From: Lanius collurio
Taxonomy: Eukaryota; Chordata; Aves; Passeriformes; Laniidae
Reading direction: 5' to 3'
Assembly: GCA_020086605.1 (NCBI GenBank)
Contig: JACBWW010000008.1
Location: 22,655,959 to 22,719,958 of the forward strand
DNA: 64,000 bases
Shown here: in pieces, positions 10,901 to 25,070 of the stretch
Layout: every line of letters starts with the position of its first letter
How positions within the stretch are numbered: the first letter of the stretch is position 1
Notes under the pieces: model-generated
Seen by the model: the letters and a program-made list of their open reading frames with translations, nothing else
Database searches by the model: none
Told to the model about the DNA's origin: nothing
Program-made: the position numbers and the translations under genes

Positions 10901-13900
10901 TTCGGAGTAAATAGCCGATTAATAAATACTAGAGGCTCTTCAGTTATTTCTGAGATATAAACATGTGCTCATTTCCAAAATAGTTGGAGATTGAGGCAAA
11001 ACCACCAAGTGTGTGATAATTCCATTCCCTGAAGATCTCTAGCTCCAGTTTTATAGAGAGAAAGAAGACATTAAAAAGTCCAAAATGGCTGCAGTAACAT
11101 TTGCCCTGTGGATCAGTTTCAGTTTCATCCAAAAAATAGAAAAATTTTGGAGAAAGCATGTTTGTTCTGCCTCATTCCATTTTCCCCTCTGTCTTTACAG
11201 TTATTGTATTTTTCCCATACCTATGTTCTCTCCAGCTAATTGAATATCTAACTCATTTGCCCTATATTCCTTTTAAAAATTAATTAAATATGGTAATAAA
11301 GTAAGATCCATATAAAAAATGCTTATAAAATGCACTAGAATGACTGTTCCTGTTTTATAAGGCTATTCATAGCACAGACACAGTCAGAGCAAAGCTCTAT
11401 AAATATCACCTGCTTTGGGAATTGTGGAAGTATAGCCTCAGCATTTAGAACGTCTGTATTCTTGAAATTTTGTGTTACTCAGTGATTCTTTAATACGGGG
11501 ATGTATTAGAGAACCCTGCAGATTCCATGACTCCTGGCACATGATCCAGCATCTCAATGCTCTGTGCTTTTCCAAAACTAGGGACATGTTCTCAGATGTC
11601 AGACACCAACCCACTTTAGAGAAAATAAGAAAATAGATGGTACCTTATATACTACAGTATGTCGATATAGACACCCCTGAAAAATGCTCCTCAAACACCT
11701 CACACAGGGTATGAAGTCATTTAAAGGCATTGAGAAACAGTCAGTGTAGCAGAATGTCTGTAGGAGGCAATTCCCATGCCTCTGTCAAGCCTAAATCTGA
11801 AAAATGTTAGATGCCTCCATTATTGTCAAGTTACTACCTAATCCAGGTACCTATATGAGCAGGAATAATTAATTTTGAAATGAGTTATGTCAGCTATTAC
11901 TTTTACATAATCATCTAAAATGCTGTTCAGTACACTAATCTGGAAGACAGAAGGTTTGGGATTACCTGGCAGTAGCTTGAGTGCATTCAAACCCGCATCC
12001 TGGAAAAATGCCTTAAGCACAGAGCTACAAAGACATCGTGAGCACCACCCTGTCTCCAGCTATTTAAGTGGGCTAGCACCAAAAACCACACATAAATACA
12101 AGGTTCATTTAATGAACAGAAAAGAGAGCTAGAAGGAGTGATCAGTTTTAAACTCCAGTCTTTCCTTAGTTCTGGATTTTTTTGCATTAAACCTGGGTTT
12201 GGCTGCATAGAGTGAAATACATCAACTAGCCAGCATCAGCTCCCCCACTCCAAAGCACTGTCAGAGAAAATGGTCTAGTCTCCCCCTGCAATTCCTGTAG
12301 CTTCAGTAGCCATTATTTATCTAAACTACTTCCTGGCTCCCTGACTGTTGCACTCTTCTGGTAATTTAGCCATTTAAACCCTCCAGGTTGAGGTGCATCC
12401 CACACTTTCTGAACAAATGCTGTAAATAAATCGGGGCACCTGCCCTTTTCCTTCTATTTCTGAACTAGTGATTGTTGCTACTGTGCTGCTTTCTCAATCC
12501 CATGAAGCCAATCTTTGTTCTACTGAAGGAGGAGGTGATGTACAAAATGCTATGCATGGACCCTTCCTCCCTTTTTTGTTAAGCTCAATTTTATTAAAAA
12601 TTTTCAGAGAAAACAGGGCTACAAAATCCCACCAGGACCTAACCCCAACTATTTGCAACAAGTGCTGGACACTGCACATTGTAATTTCTAATGTATGTTA
12701 TTCCTGGCTTCTAAGTTTAGCAGCTCTGGTAGAGCCTCCACAAATGTAATAGGACTCAACAGTGCAGTTAACAATTATTTTTTCATTGGCCTTGCATAAA
12801 ATCTTACCAGCCATTTATAGTTTCCAAAAAATGGCTTGGAGATTAATAGATCCACAGTCTACTACCATACCTCCTGGGCCACCCAGTTCTCCTTCATAGT
12901 CGCCTTTCAATATATTCTCCAGAAGAGACAGAGCCATTTTACATTTGGGAGATCTGTCTGATCTCTTTATCCAAGGAAGCTTTAAAGTAACCTTCCTGAA
13001 TAATCTCTCTCAAGCACCACAGACTGCTGATTTGTGAGGTGACTACCTTTCATATATATCACATCCAGGCCAGATGTCTCAGCTATTGTAAACTTCATCA
13101 TGACTTAATGGGATAGTTAAAAAATCTGTGCATTTAAAAAAAATCCAGAGGTCATTAGCATCAAACGTAAAGGAGAGAGTAAAATAAATTAAAAGTTGTA
13201 TCACAAGCTTTGATATGGTATGATACATAGGAAAAACAAACTCCTTCACAAGGCAGAGTAAAATATCTTCAGATAACCTGGTGAGTTTTATCTTGAAAAT
13301 AAGAGATCTTGTATAGAATTATGAACATATAAGCAATATTAAAGCACTAGGATGATTACTTTAAATTTTTCAGGGAAAGAGTTTTCTATCGAATTGATAG
13401 TTTCCATATGTAATAACGTGGAAGCAAAGTATAACTATGTGATACTCATAGCATATAAGAGGATGATTACATTTGTGCTTATTCTTATTTTTTTTTAATG
13501 TTTCTTAAATTAGATGAGTAATAAAAGCTTATTTTATATGAGAATGAAACCTACAATGACATTTCTCTAGGGGAAAGCTCTTTCTTTGTTGCAGTATGAA
13601 AAGTTAGATGAAACAGTATTTATTGACTATTTCAGTCAATCTGTTGCCAATTACTCTGGACTTATTCTGTGTTTGAACCAAGATCTTTCTGTAACTCTAA
13701 TAACAGCTAAAGACATTATCCTCTAGCCTCTAAATACAACCCTGATGCCAGAAAGTAAGCGTCTAAAGTGATCTACAGTAAACTTTACAGTTAATTAGTT
13801 TGGAGGCCACAGAAGACTTCCATTTAATCCATCCCCTAAACTGACTCTTCCTCATGCTCCAGCCAGTGTTTTCCTCTATATCCTGTTAATGGAGGAGGGC

Positions 13901-14014
13901 TTTCCAAGTTGTTTTCATAGTGCTCCTTAATTGTGCTGGAGATAGAGATCTGCATTTCTGCATTTGGCTCATAGGATCAACACTGTTTCTCTGTGCCACA
14001 GACATTCTTTAAGG
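7970..14014. other. AT-rich unique sequence, no gene seen
   Basis: There is no recognisable transposon, exon or RNA gene. An A13 run is at 9514-9526. Parts such as 9600-9860 and 10855-10940 are rich in homeodomain-like TAAT and TAAATA motifs and low in simple repeats, the texture of conserved non-coding DNA in vertebrate gene deserts, but conservation cannot be judged from one sequence. Confidence 0.5.
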
Positions 14015-14053
14015 CTTCTTCTTCTTCTTTTTTTTTTTTTTTTTTTTTTTTTT
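14015..14053. repeat. (CTT)n followed by T26
   Basis: About four CTT units run directly into 26 consecutive T (14028-14053). It is a simple low-complexity tract. No LINE or SINE body is recognisable on either side, so it is not called the tail of a retroposed copy. Confidence 0.9.
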
Positions 14054-17000
14054 GAAAAAGAGTCACAATTCTTGCATAAGCAGACTTACATAAACAAAAG
14101 TTACATAGAAACTTTGGGTTGCATGTCTATCAGGATATAAAAATAAAGTTTTTGTAAATGAGATTTGGCTTCAGTCAGCAGGTAGACCAGTAGATTGTCA
14201 GTAAAGAAGGCTGAAGTTTCACTGGAGCTGTATAACATGGGTAAATCTGTCCCTTGTTCTTGTGTGTCTTGTTTTCCACTCAACCTCTTTTCTTATCCCT
14301 TCCATCTAGCAACCCCTATGATGCTGATGTTCTTTAGTGTAGCTTTCTGAAATATGTGGTAAAAATGGTGTCCTAACCATTATGTACTGATACACCTCAC
14401 TGCATCAACTATGTTAACTATTTGAAAGCATGCAGAACAGAATCAAAAAACCAGAACTTGAAGGTTAAAAGATGTTTGTACTGCCCTTTCTCCCTCCTGA
14501 CCCTTTTGCAGTGTTTGGTGGGTTAGCTTTGGGACACTGACTTAAATTTTCTTTTTGTGGCCTTGTTATTTGCAGCAACTTGTATTTCTCCCCCACCCTC
14601 CTCCTGATCTCACCACTAACATCTTTGATTACATTCAGGGAAAAACAAAGGGAACAAATCCTGACATTACTAATATAAAGACAGTCTGAGCCCACTTTTC
14701 TGTTTGTACTGGGAGTTCAACAAAAGTGGGCCCAATAAAATGTATATGTGTGAACTTTTTAATATGCATTGGGAATTCAGGACTTTGTAGAAATATTTTT
14801 GCATAGAAATTCACTCTCCTTTCCCAGAGCCAAAGGGAGACTGTGCTCTATTCTGTCTCACATGTTAGGTACTCTTGTGCTTTGGATGTGCTTTACATAG
14901 TTCTCTGCTCCTCAAAATAGGATTTGCTGCTTATGTTTGACTAGAGGAAACATTTCTAAGCATGATTTTCAAATGCACAAATTATATTTAGACCTCAGAG
15001 AAAATTAACTTTCTTCATTCCTTCTTCTATATGACTGTATTTAAATGAAGTATGTTCCATGACAAATTGATGCATGTTTCAACACATGCTCATGACCTGC
15101 ACAAATCCCTGTCCAATAGTCAAGTGAAAAGAAATGGGCAGCTATTCCATTCTTTTCCATTTGCTTTTGCTAGGAAAAGAAGACGTATTGTTCTTGTTTA
15201 CAGATGGAAGGATATAAATTCCTACATCAGTGAGTACACTCTGTATATCAAAAACTTAATGTTTGGAAAGAAGAAAGTGGAATATCTCACGTTGTTTTAT
15301 AAGATTTTCTATCTTTTTATTACTTTCATTTCACTTCAATTTCAAGTCAGTACCTTGGCATCAACATTGTTTGTTATATAAGCAGTTTCTTTCAGTTATC
15401 TGTATTTTTACATTTAGAACAAATCTGAGCTTTGTCAAAGTCATGAGATAGTCAGCAAATTAAATTGGTCCTATTCCCCAGAATGTGACAGATCTTCTTG
15501 GGATAAAATGAGTGATGCTTGAAGAATATCACACAATAATAAGGTGGTAAATAGATTGTAGATGAGTTTTCAAGTTATCATTTCTAAATAATCTTGTGCT
15601 TCAAGAACATCATCTGCCCTGAATTTGATGTTCCATAACTAGGATTTCTATGGCATTTACTCATCTATTACACAATGCTGACAATCATGTTGACATTTAA
15701 AGGCAACATGTAGAGAGTGGGGTTTTTTAGGGTAAATTGTTTTTATAGAACATAGCCTTTACTATAAATTATTTTGAAAAATAACAGAAAAAAAATAATT
15801 AGTAGGGAATACGGAGATGTCTGTACATTAAAAATGCAACAGACTTGGAATTATTATTTGATTATTATTTGTGATGTGAGATTATTTGCTAGATGAGAAA
15901 GAGAAAGTGAACAAGAAGTAACCTGTCAGTATTATGCATCTCTCATTTCTGTTATTAATGAAGGCCCTGGCTGAAAGTGACAGCTGCATTATTAAAGTGG
16001 AATCTTTCCTCCACAGACCACCCCTGTGTGTATCAGTAGGGCTGTAGGCTAAAATTGCTGATACTTAGCTATACAATTTTTCAGATACAGGAAAATCTAG
16101 ACAAATCTTTCTAAGCTTTATGACTTTTAATCTGATCAACATTGCAAGGCAAACAAAAACAGCAGTGATAGTGCAGTCTGAAAAGGGCCAGTGGAAAGAG
16201 TTACTAGCTTAATTTTAATCAGCAAGCTTTAAGGAAAAAACAGCATCATGTAAATCATGGCTGCTTGAGGGTATGGGGGGAGAGGAAGGTTGAACTGATA
16301 AAAAGGCCACCCTCCATTCTGCTATTAGAAATTTTCTCAATAGGTTTTTGTATTAATGAAGTTCATTTAAAATAATCCAAATGCCAGTATTTGTCTAATT
16401 CTGTCAGCCTACTGACAAGGGAAATAAACACTTCCCTTCACTGCTGAAGTCAAACCAGATTCAATCAGATGTTTTGTCTCTGTCACGTGGCGTGGTCTGT
16501 CTTTTCAAATGGTTGTAACATGTCAATCCATCTGATATAAAGCAGTTTAAGGAAGGCAAAGCATGGCATTTTTATCTAGTCTGTCAAGGTATTTTTTCCT
16601 TTGCTTTTGAAATATTCCAGTGTCCTCTGACAAAAGCAATCTTTTGTATTTCAGTCTAGAATTCATATTAGTGGATCTTTAAAATATAATTACCCAGAAC
16701 AATGCCAGTTGGGAAGAACATATTTCACCTGTCTTACTCTGTTGTTGATGCTGTGAATGTTTTGCATCTGAAGCAGCTTAACATTTTGCAGACAGATTGC
16801 TTTTTAGTGGTCAAAATAGTTGAAAGGAAGATTTAAGCTGAATTCACTTGACTTTTTTAAAGCTTCTTCTCTCTCTGCTGCAGGACTTCTTTGCATTTTT
16901 GTGACTTTGTGAAAGCATATAAAATTAAAAAGTCACTAATTTTGACAAACCTACTTCAGCAAAGAAACATCCCAACCTTTTACTCAACTCTTGCTGAAAG

Positions 17001-18666
17001 GCCTGCAAAATAGTTTCCCATTAGCTGCATCTAATTGAAGTTTCCATGTTGGCATTTACCACTAGGTACATTTGTTTGTCAAATTTGCTATGGAAAGTCT
17101 GATTATTGGGAAAATTACTAGGATCTGCTCCTTGCTCTGGGACTGAACTGGTTTGACCCCTTTTGGTTGGTCACTTTGTCAATTTCCAAAGGCAGATTCT
17201 GTTTCTGGATTCCATCTTTCATAGAAGCTGCGTAGTGAGTCGTCAATGACACTTACGCTTTTCTGACTCCTGTATGTACAAGACTTAAAATAGACTTTCT
17301 TTATGTAGTGTGTCTGTCAAATAAGGATGCCATTACTCAAACTTTCCTTTTAATATATATATCCAGATTAAGTACCATAATGAATAATTCATTTAAAGGC
17401 TTATGAAAGTAATTCATATGATCTAATACCAATGTTTGGTGATCATGTTTGGTTTGTCTGATAGAACACATACAAAAGTACCAGTCATGACTGCAAGTGA
17501 TTTACAACCTATGGCACAGACAGTCAGACAGAGAGGTAGTGTAACAGAGCCTGAGCTAATGAGCTGTGCTGCAGCTGGAGAGAGGAGTCAGCAGCAGGAA
17601 TTAGGAGGTAATTACCCAGTGGCATAGATGAAGAAAAGGCAGCATCAGTGGGACTTGGCTAAAAGCAGTTGGAAAAATTCATATGGAATGTCTTACTAAT
17701 TCTCTTGTTAAGTCAATGTGGAAACTGGGTACAGATTCTGTGTTACCCTCTAGATTGCCATCTGGCAGTAACTTTTTCCAGTAGGAATATTAGCTTGCTA
17801 ACCTACAGACCTCATATTCATGAAATAAGAAGTCACACCTTGCGCTTAAGTAGAGCATTTTCTCATGTAATGGATCTACTCTATAAAAATGTTTTTACAT
17901 TTCAGGTTTAAGTTCAGACTCTGTATTTAAATACAAAAGGTTGAAGTACACAGAAGAAAAAGGGGCATGTAATAATGCAATTTCATACTTGTGGGACAAA
18001 AATAGGGGACACAGCAAAAGTTAAAATACTAGATTTCACTATGACTGAGTCATCTCTTGGATAGTACAAAATATGCTAGGGGTATTACACAGAGCAGGAA
18101 TATGATTATGACTAATTTTAGAAAAATCACTTTGCAGATTATTAAATATGTAAATCACCTATAAAACAACATTTGAGATGTAGTATAACTAAGCAGACTT
18201 TACAGTGTTTTCTAAAGATTATTTGGAAAGAAATGCCAGCATTCCGTGAGAACATGGTTTTGAACAGCATGCTTTAGGGTGAAGTGCTTTACATAAGGGG
18301 ACAACAAGAAATGAGCAGACTGTCTTCTCTAATATAAAGCAAAATCTTTCTATGCCAGAGGAAACCAACTGATCAACAGCATTGTAACCTTGGGTCACTC
18401 CAGCCTGAGGACTCCATAAATGCTCAATTGCCCATTTGGGTGGATATGGAAGGAAAATCTGTTCTTGACTCAACTCACCCATGATTTCTTTTGGAATCTG
18501 GTATCACTACTGGGAGGAGGCAGTGCATGTTCTTGTAGAGTCTGGAGCATTTGCCAACATGACAGGCCTCATTCCTTGCCAGGTGTAATTTTTTCAGATA
18601 GTAACTCTGGAAAAGACTTTGAAAGCTGGTTTTTTTGTTGTTACGTGTTGACTTTTTCACTATATT
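14054..18666. other. AT-rich unique sequence, possible regulatory texture at 15950-16560
   Basis: No gene or repeat is recognised. The stretch 15950-16560 has dense motifs: a TGACAGCTG MEIS/E-box-like site at about 15978, TCACGTGG (E-box core CACGTG) near 16484, and ATTATTAAAG and AATCAGAT-type homeodomain motifs. It lacks low-complexity runs. This suggests but does not show an enhancer. Confidence 0.4.
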
Positions 18667-18706
18667 GTTAAAAGTACTTTATTCAGTACTTTTAACAGTA
18701 CTGAAT
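18667..18706. repeat. two overlapping perfect inverted repeats (alternative hairpins)
   Basis: GTTAAAAGTACT (18667-18678) and AGTACTTTTAAC (18685-18696) form a perfect 12-bp inverted repeat with a 6-base loop. The right arm overlaps a second perfect repeat, ATTCAGTACT (18681-18690) with AGTACTGAAT (18697-18706), again with a 6-base spacer. Both structures need the central AGTACT, so only one hairpin can form at a time. No gene is adjacent. A small DNA-transposon relic or chance in AT-rich DNA are both possible. Confidence 0.85.
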
Positions 18707-21700
18707 TATTCAGTCTGCAAAACAGTAATTTTCGAAGTTATATATGAGAAATCTTAATAAATTGTTGTTTTTCATTAAAGACAGGAGATCTGTATTTTAG
18801 TGTACATCTGAAAAGTTTACAAACACAAACATCCTTCAGAACACTCAATATTTGCAGAAACATCACATCAAGTGACTACCACTAGACAGTGGATCATAAT
18901 TCATCTAAGAAAAATTACTCTTGTTGTGAGTTTGTACTTAGCAGATTATTCTTATTAGTCATTATGTGGCCCTAAAGCTGCCCTAAAGATAGTACACTAG
19001 AGTCAGTTTAGAAAATACAGTTTCAAAATTGAAATTTTATTTTCATCAGTAGTGTTTATATTAAGAAGAAGAAATCCTTCACTTAGAAATATTAATTAAA
19101 AGTTAAAGGACATTTTAGTAGCACTATATGGTTCATCTACAAAATGAATGATCATTTCTAATAGCAAAAGTGTCTTTGACCATCTTTCCAGGGACTCTCC
19201 AGTCACATGTAATGATACATCATGGGCTCTGTTACCATTCCAAGTAATTGTAATGGAAAGAACGAGACAAAGACTGTGATCCCAGTGGGAGGTCTGCTAT
19301 TCTTGGCCTTTGTTTTCCTTCTGCTCTTTCATTTCCAGCTATGGATTCTTCTCCAAAGAGTGGAGTAAGAAGATCAACAGCTTTATTGGGTACACAGACA
19401 TAATACATTCTGATTCTGATCTTGGATATCTTTGTCCTTTTTAAAAATGTTGACCTAAATAAATGAGTAGCAAATAATTCAACTCCTAATAGAGACAAAA
19501 ATGTGAATTTTCTCTGTTTAACAAAATCACATAGAAACCAAAATATCATATCAAGCAGTTATGCTTTCTTGCAATGCACTTAAAACTTAGATTTTCCTTT
19601 ATTGGAAGTATCTGAAATTCTTCTGTCTAACTAGAGGAAAGATAAGAAAGATGATAAAAATGGAGATTTCACTTATAAAAATTCATAGACAACAAATCAA
19701 GGACCCTAGAACATTTTCTACTCATCTGCTTAGCTGTGAACTCTCAAAATCTTGGCTAGAAGAACTCTGAGAGAGGAATATGCATGTTTTAAGGAAAATA
19801 CAAGATTAGAAGAATAGGACTTAAATACACTCATTCAGTACATTTACAGTTTGCATGCATACTATAAACAAATAATACATTTGGATGCATACAGCTACTC
19901 ATCTTTGGCATATATATATGGGAGTGAGATGCAGCCAACACACAACTGTTCAAATAAGGAACACAATGTTGCCTAGAAATGATGCTTTTCTCTGAAAAGA
20001 TGAGTAATATTCCAAGATGAAAACAATTAGTATTGGACTCATATCATATTTTTTCCAATACTTTCAAAAGAACTGGAAAACCAAGAGACATACTACAATA
20101 AACTTATAAAAACAAAAACATGAAAGGAAAATTAGTGAAGCTATTGAGAGCTGAGTATCTAAATTTGGGCTTCTGAGTCTACAGTAAAGCAGCTGTATAT
20201 TATACTTTTCCAAAGGGCTGAGATGGCAGCATCTTCTATTAAAACTGACATTTTTGAAAGTGTGATGACCTACTTAATTGTTTTCACCTGGATTTCAGCT
20301 CATAATGCTAAATTTCCATGCTTATTAGCCCATGGGAAAGAAACAAATGCTCTGCAAGTAGTAGAACATTATGAAGAAAGGAAATACAAAGAGGAAAGAA
20401 ATATAGTAGTAAAAAAACCAACCCAGTGTTAAATGAATCTGAGATGTCAGCTTTTACCTCAGTTCTTTTGGTTATCAAGAAAAGCAGTGCTGTTATTGCT
20501 CATACGCTTGTTTTTTCCAGAATACCATGAGGTAGGATCAAATCTAAATGTAAAACATATTCAAAGGTTCATCATTTGACTGTGGAAATGTCACTCAACC
20601 CATTTAGCCTTTTCTATTTACTTGAGCTACACATAGACTGAGTCTTCTGCACAGCCCATGACCAGTAAACATCTGGGAATCTTTTCTGTTTTAACAAATG
20701 ATCGTCATCTTGGATGCTAAGATACTGTTCAAAGCCAGCCAAAATGTCCCTACTTGTCTTGCATCCTGGGTTTAAATGCACAGTAATAGAATGGGCTCAA
20801 TTTAAGTTTAATGGATGTTAGCTTGCTGCACTAGGGCACTCCTGATGAAAATTTAGTTCTCCTTTACTTCTTTGGGAAAATCCTCTATAAAAATAAATCA
20901 TTTCTACATGCATTTTTATTCCATGATTGTACTATAGATCTTTTTGTGTACAAACATAACATACATTTAGGAAAATATATATATTTTGCCTGAGGTGCAA
21001 CTTTTTGTTGTTACACAATATGTTATGTATTGCCCGATTCAAAATCCTTTATGGTTATCCTCTGATTATTATACCATAGCTCTAAATATTCACAATAAAC
21101 AAGAGGAAGCATCAATCTCCAGTGGAATGCATCGGAGGGAGCAAGGCAGAGATAAGACATTGGCATTCCAGAAAAAGTGACTAGATTGATTTCCTTGCAG
21201 GAGACTTTCTGGCAGTATGGATCAGGTGTCCCCCATGCTGTCCAGAAGAGTGCTTTCACCCATCTCTGATCCTGCTCTAACTGTTCAAATCTGTGCTGCT
21301 TAATACAATCTCCTGTGCTACAGTGACGTAAGTTAGTTTGTTTGGATCTGTTGGTTGGCTTTTTTGTTTTGTTCTGTTTTTTTGGTGGAGTTCTTTTCTA
21401 TTGATGGTACTGTTTAAGTTCTTTAGTGGTCTAATTTTCCTGTGCCCTAGCTATGGAAAGTCTGGGACCACAACTTTTCCCACACCAGATTCCTCCACAG
21501 ATCACCCAAACAAAAGCAAAAAGGAGATCCTAAAGGTGGGATCATCATAAATCAGGGAGAAATATAGGATTCAGACACACACTCCCCCAAAATAAAAAAA
21601 AAGAGAAAAACAAACAAAAAAAACACCCACTCACAGTTAAATAAAGAACCATTTGTTTTTGAAGGGCAAGAGAAAAGAAGGGCTGGGAATTGTTCTAGTC

Positions 21701-23071
21701 TTAATTTTAGGGAAGCATACAGTTTCATACAGCCAGGTTCTTGAAGACTGTCTGTCTGCCTATGTAGGTGGCTTCAAAGAGCTGCTTATCCACACCAAGC
21801 AGAAACTATTAGTAGCAGAGATACCTCAGTCTGCACAAAAAAAATGTTCAGACAAAAATACAGTAAGCTCTGAAAACAAACGTATTATGACTGCATGGAT
21901 ATGCTTTCCAGCTTGCACAAAATTATTGTAAAAGGAAAGCAAAATTAGCGATATTCAATAGCAGAACAGTACATTAAAAAGGGAAAGGAACATTTATCAT
22001 GACTGATCCTCGGTAGTGTAATGACTTAGATGAGCTATGAGATGAGTGACTGCTGGTCTTGGCCAATGCTCTGACAAAGACTTGGTTACATTTAAACTCT
22101 TATTTGTCCAAAGGTATTTGTACCCCAAACTGGTCAATTCAGTCCAGGGTTTGGGACTACTCCTACATTCCTTTTTGATGAAAAACTTACACAATATAAG
22201 TGTCTGTGCTTTCTGGAGTGTCACTGTCTAAATTCTGTCACATACTGCCAGATGATGATTTAGCCTAAGTTATTCAAACTCTCACCACCTTTCAGTTCAA
22301 CATGAAGCATTAAGTGCCTAGGAAACACTAAGTGGCATAAAACATTTCAGATTGTCCTTCTAGTAATACTGGCTACTGTAAATGACTCAAACCTGCATCA
22401 CATTCTCTACAGTAAAGATAACAACTCATCAAGTTTGAAAGAGTTCAATAACCCCAAACCAGTATATTAGCATTATCACCTAAAGTTGTAGCCTTCCTTT
22501 AATAAATTCCTGCTCCTGAGGCAATGGCACTTGCTAGAGAAAGGCTAAAGACTGTCTGTGAAGCAACAGGCATTTTCAGGAGCTGATCCAATGGCTTATA
22601 ATGCTTTACCTACAAATGAAGAACTAGCTTAATACCTTCTGCTCTAAACTAATTTCTTCAACATTTAATTATTGCCTATACTATAAACATGCAGCAACAT
22701 TAATCTATTACTGAAATGAACTCTAGACACAGCATTTCTTGCCACTGAGGAGAAGATGTGAGAATGAACATATGGCAGATGTTATTTATGTTGCTTAATG
22801 CATTATTGGAAGGTGTTCAAATATTGAGGTGATATCATATGGAATACAGTACAACAGAACACATGCAGCAACAAAGCCTAGGATGTGCAATTGTTCTGCA
22901 AATATCTGGATTTTCTTTCCCTTTCCTCGCAGCAGCATTTTCCCTGGTTTAATTGACTCACTCTCCCTATAAACTGTAAAGAAACGGACATGTTATTGTG
23001 AAGTCTTTTTCCTCTTTTTCTGACCTTATCTAAACACAAAACTTTGAATGTCTTGCCTTTTCTTTTATTTC
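18707..23071. other. AT-rich unique sequence, no gene seen
   Basis: No recognisable exon or transposon is present. Low-complexity patches include T- and G-rich sequence at 21355-21400 and A-rich sequence at 21590-21630. Open frames such as those at 20223-20432 and 21653-21931 are short and have no recognisable motif. Confidence 0.5.
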
Positions 23072-23087
23072 TTTTTTTTTTTTTTTT
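23072..23087. repeat. T16 homopolymer
   Basis: Sixteen consecutive T are preceded by a T-rich CTTTTATTTC stretch. It is a simple repeat only. Confidence 0.9.
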
Positions 23088-23189
23088 CCGGGCTTGTGTG
23101 GAAATTTGTTCCCTTAATGTGGTGTTTAATGGAGCTATTTTACTGCTTCCTCTAATATGTTTATGGTTTGTTCTGATATGTGGATAGAT

Positions 23190-23262
23190 TAATAGAACTG
23201 AGGGCCCAAGCTGGCCTCCAGGTCACCTATCTAATCTGACTTCCTGCATATCATGAGCTTCG
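23190..23262 (-). mobile_element. possible ancient CR1-like 3' end, minus strand
   Basis: The stretch GAACTGAGGGCCC ... CAGGTCACCTATCTAATCTG ... CTTCCTGCAT resembles the reverse-complement end of old archosaur CR1 copies, which carry a GGACCT..AGGTCATCTAGTCCA..CCTGC motif series. Divergence is high and the expected terminal octamer repeat is not evident, so this is tentative. Confidence 0.35.
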
Positions 23263-23924
23263 AAGGTTATGTCTACATATTACAAAGCAGCATGATGAAG
23301 AGATGCCTGAGCTAACTCCAGAATCATAAATATTTTTGTCACATCATTATGGCATTCCTCCTGGGATGATTAGCTCATGGAACACTGTATAACATAGCTA
23401 TACCTCTGCTGGATACAAGCTAATATTTCTGCATGAGACCCCAAGGACACCCCAATGCAACATATTTCAGTATAAGGCTGCTAGACTTATGTTGGCATCC
23501 CCTCAATTTCACTTAGTTTCTGATGCTTGAGACAAAATAAAGATAATGCTGAATATATATGTGCTTTTTAAAATTAATCTTTGCACATAATTCATAATTT
23601 TTGTGGTTTGTAATATAATAGAAGATACAAGTGAAAAACTAAGAAAGCCTATCTGAAATACTCAGCTAGAAAAGTTCTGACATATATGAAGACAAAGTGA
23701 TAAGCAGAACATGAAATTATTTGCATTGGTTTTGGAACTTGCATAGCAGTATGCAGAGGCTTCCAAAAGGACCAGAGCCATGCAAAATTTTAAGCTGTAC
23801 AAAAGCCATAGCTGACTTTCTACTCCTTCAGGATCTTGCTCTTCATTTGCATGTTGAAAATAAAATACAGAATGGTTTTATGGGCAAAAGTTATCCTTGA
23901 GGCTGTTTGGGATGTCTCCATGGT

Positions 23925-23952
23925 AAACTAAGGATCCCAAACTAAGGATCCC
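23925..23952. repeat. 14-bp perfect tandem duplication
   Basis: AAACTAAGGATCCC occurs twice head to tail with no mismatch (23925-23938 and 23939-23952). It is a very local, probably recent slippage event. Confidence 0.9.
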
Positions 23953-25070
23953 AGGAGATCCCTAATTTAATCATTACATTTTATATTCACACAAATAATG
24001 AATCTCAGTGATTCTATTTCTAAAAAACTTGAAGAAATCCTGGCAGAAATGTGACCTCACTTTCATTACAGTTCCTATAGATTTTTATTCATATGCCTAG
24101 AGTATATTCAGATGTGTTCATTTTGAGGCTAAGGGCTTTCAAATATACCAAGTTAACAGCAAGAAAACAAGATAATACCCAGGCTTCATAGGCTTACTCT
24201 GTATTAAAGAGCCAGCTCCAGCTGAACAAGAATCATCACAAACAAGATAGTCACTGTTGTGATGGCGAACAAAGAAAGTAAATTGTATAAATTGTACTAA
24301 ATGAGATGTAATTTTAAAGCTTTTCTTAGTTGTTTTTCTGAATGAACTTCCTCTTAGTTCTTCTCTCTACCTTGCACAATTTAGTGCAGTGGTTCTTTCT
24401 GTATTCTTCACAGCCGTAGGGTGAACACGTAGTGGGCTCAAAACACATGGTTCATATTTCAAAAGAAACACTTCTTTTTCTATATATAGCCTAACAGGGT
24501 GAGTGTTTGCATCTATTATAAAGATGCAGAAATGTGCTATTGTTTTGATTTTGGCCTATGACTCTATCATCCTCGAGTTCACAATCATCTATAACTTTCA
24601 CACTGAACAACAGTGATATGAATGTAAGAAGTCACTCCACTTCTCATCAGATTCCACTTAAGGCAATATCCATCTTGCCATTGGTAGCCATACCATATGG
24701 GGTAATAAAAGGGATTTATGACACACCAAACAGTTACAAATTGTGTAAGAATCCACAAATGAATCACAAATATTATTTGAAATTAACTGGAGTTTGAGAC
24801 TGGTTTTAAATGCAGCAGTTTCTCCTTGGTTCTTTATTCATAACAAATATATGTGATCACTTAATGGAAAATATTTTTTTAGATAATAAACAACATCTTT
24901 GTGAATGGGAAGTAATAACAAAATATGTAAGTCTGGAACTGATGAATTTGTTCTTAAGTTGCTTCTGTTGCTTCTAACATGTTATTTGCCTTCTGGTTCT
25001 CAGTAGTTTTGTCCTTTTTCTGCCAGCTGAAATTTTATGCCACATGCCTGTTCTCCCCTTAATCAGCCAT

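Noticed and set aside
24380..24400. hAT transposon terminus (GCAGTGGTTCT)
   Set aside because: Only about ten bases resemble the terminal repeat and I found no matching partner end.
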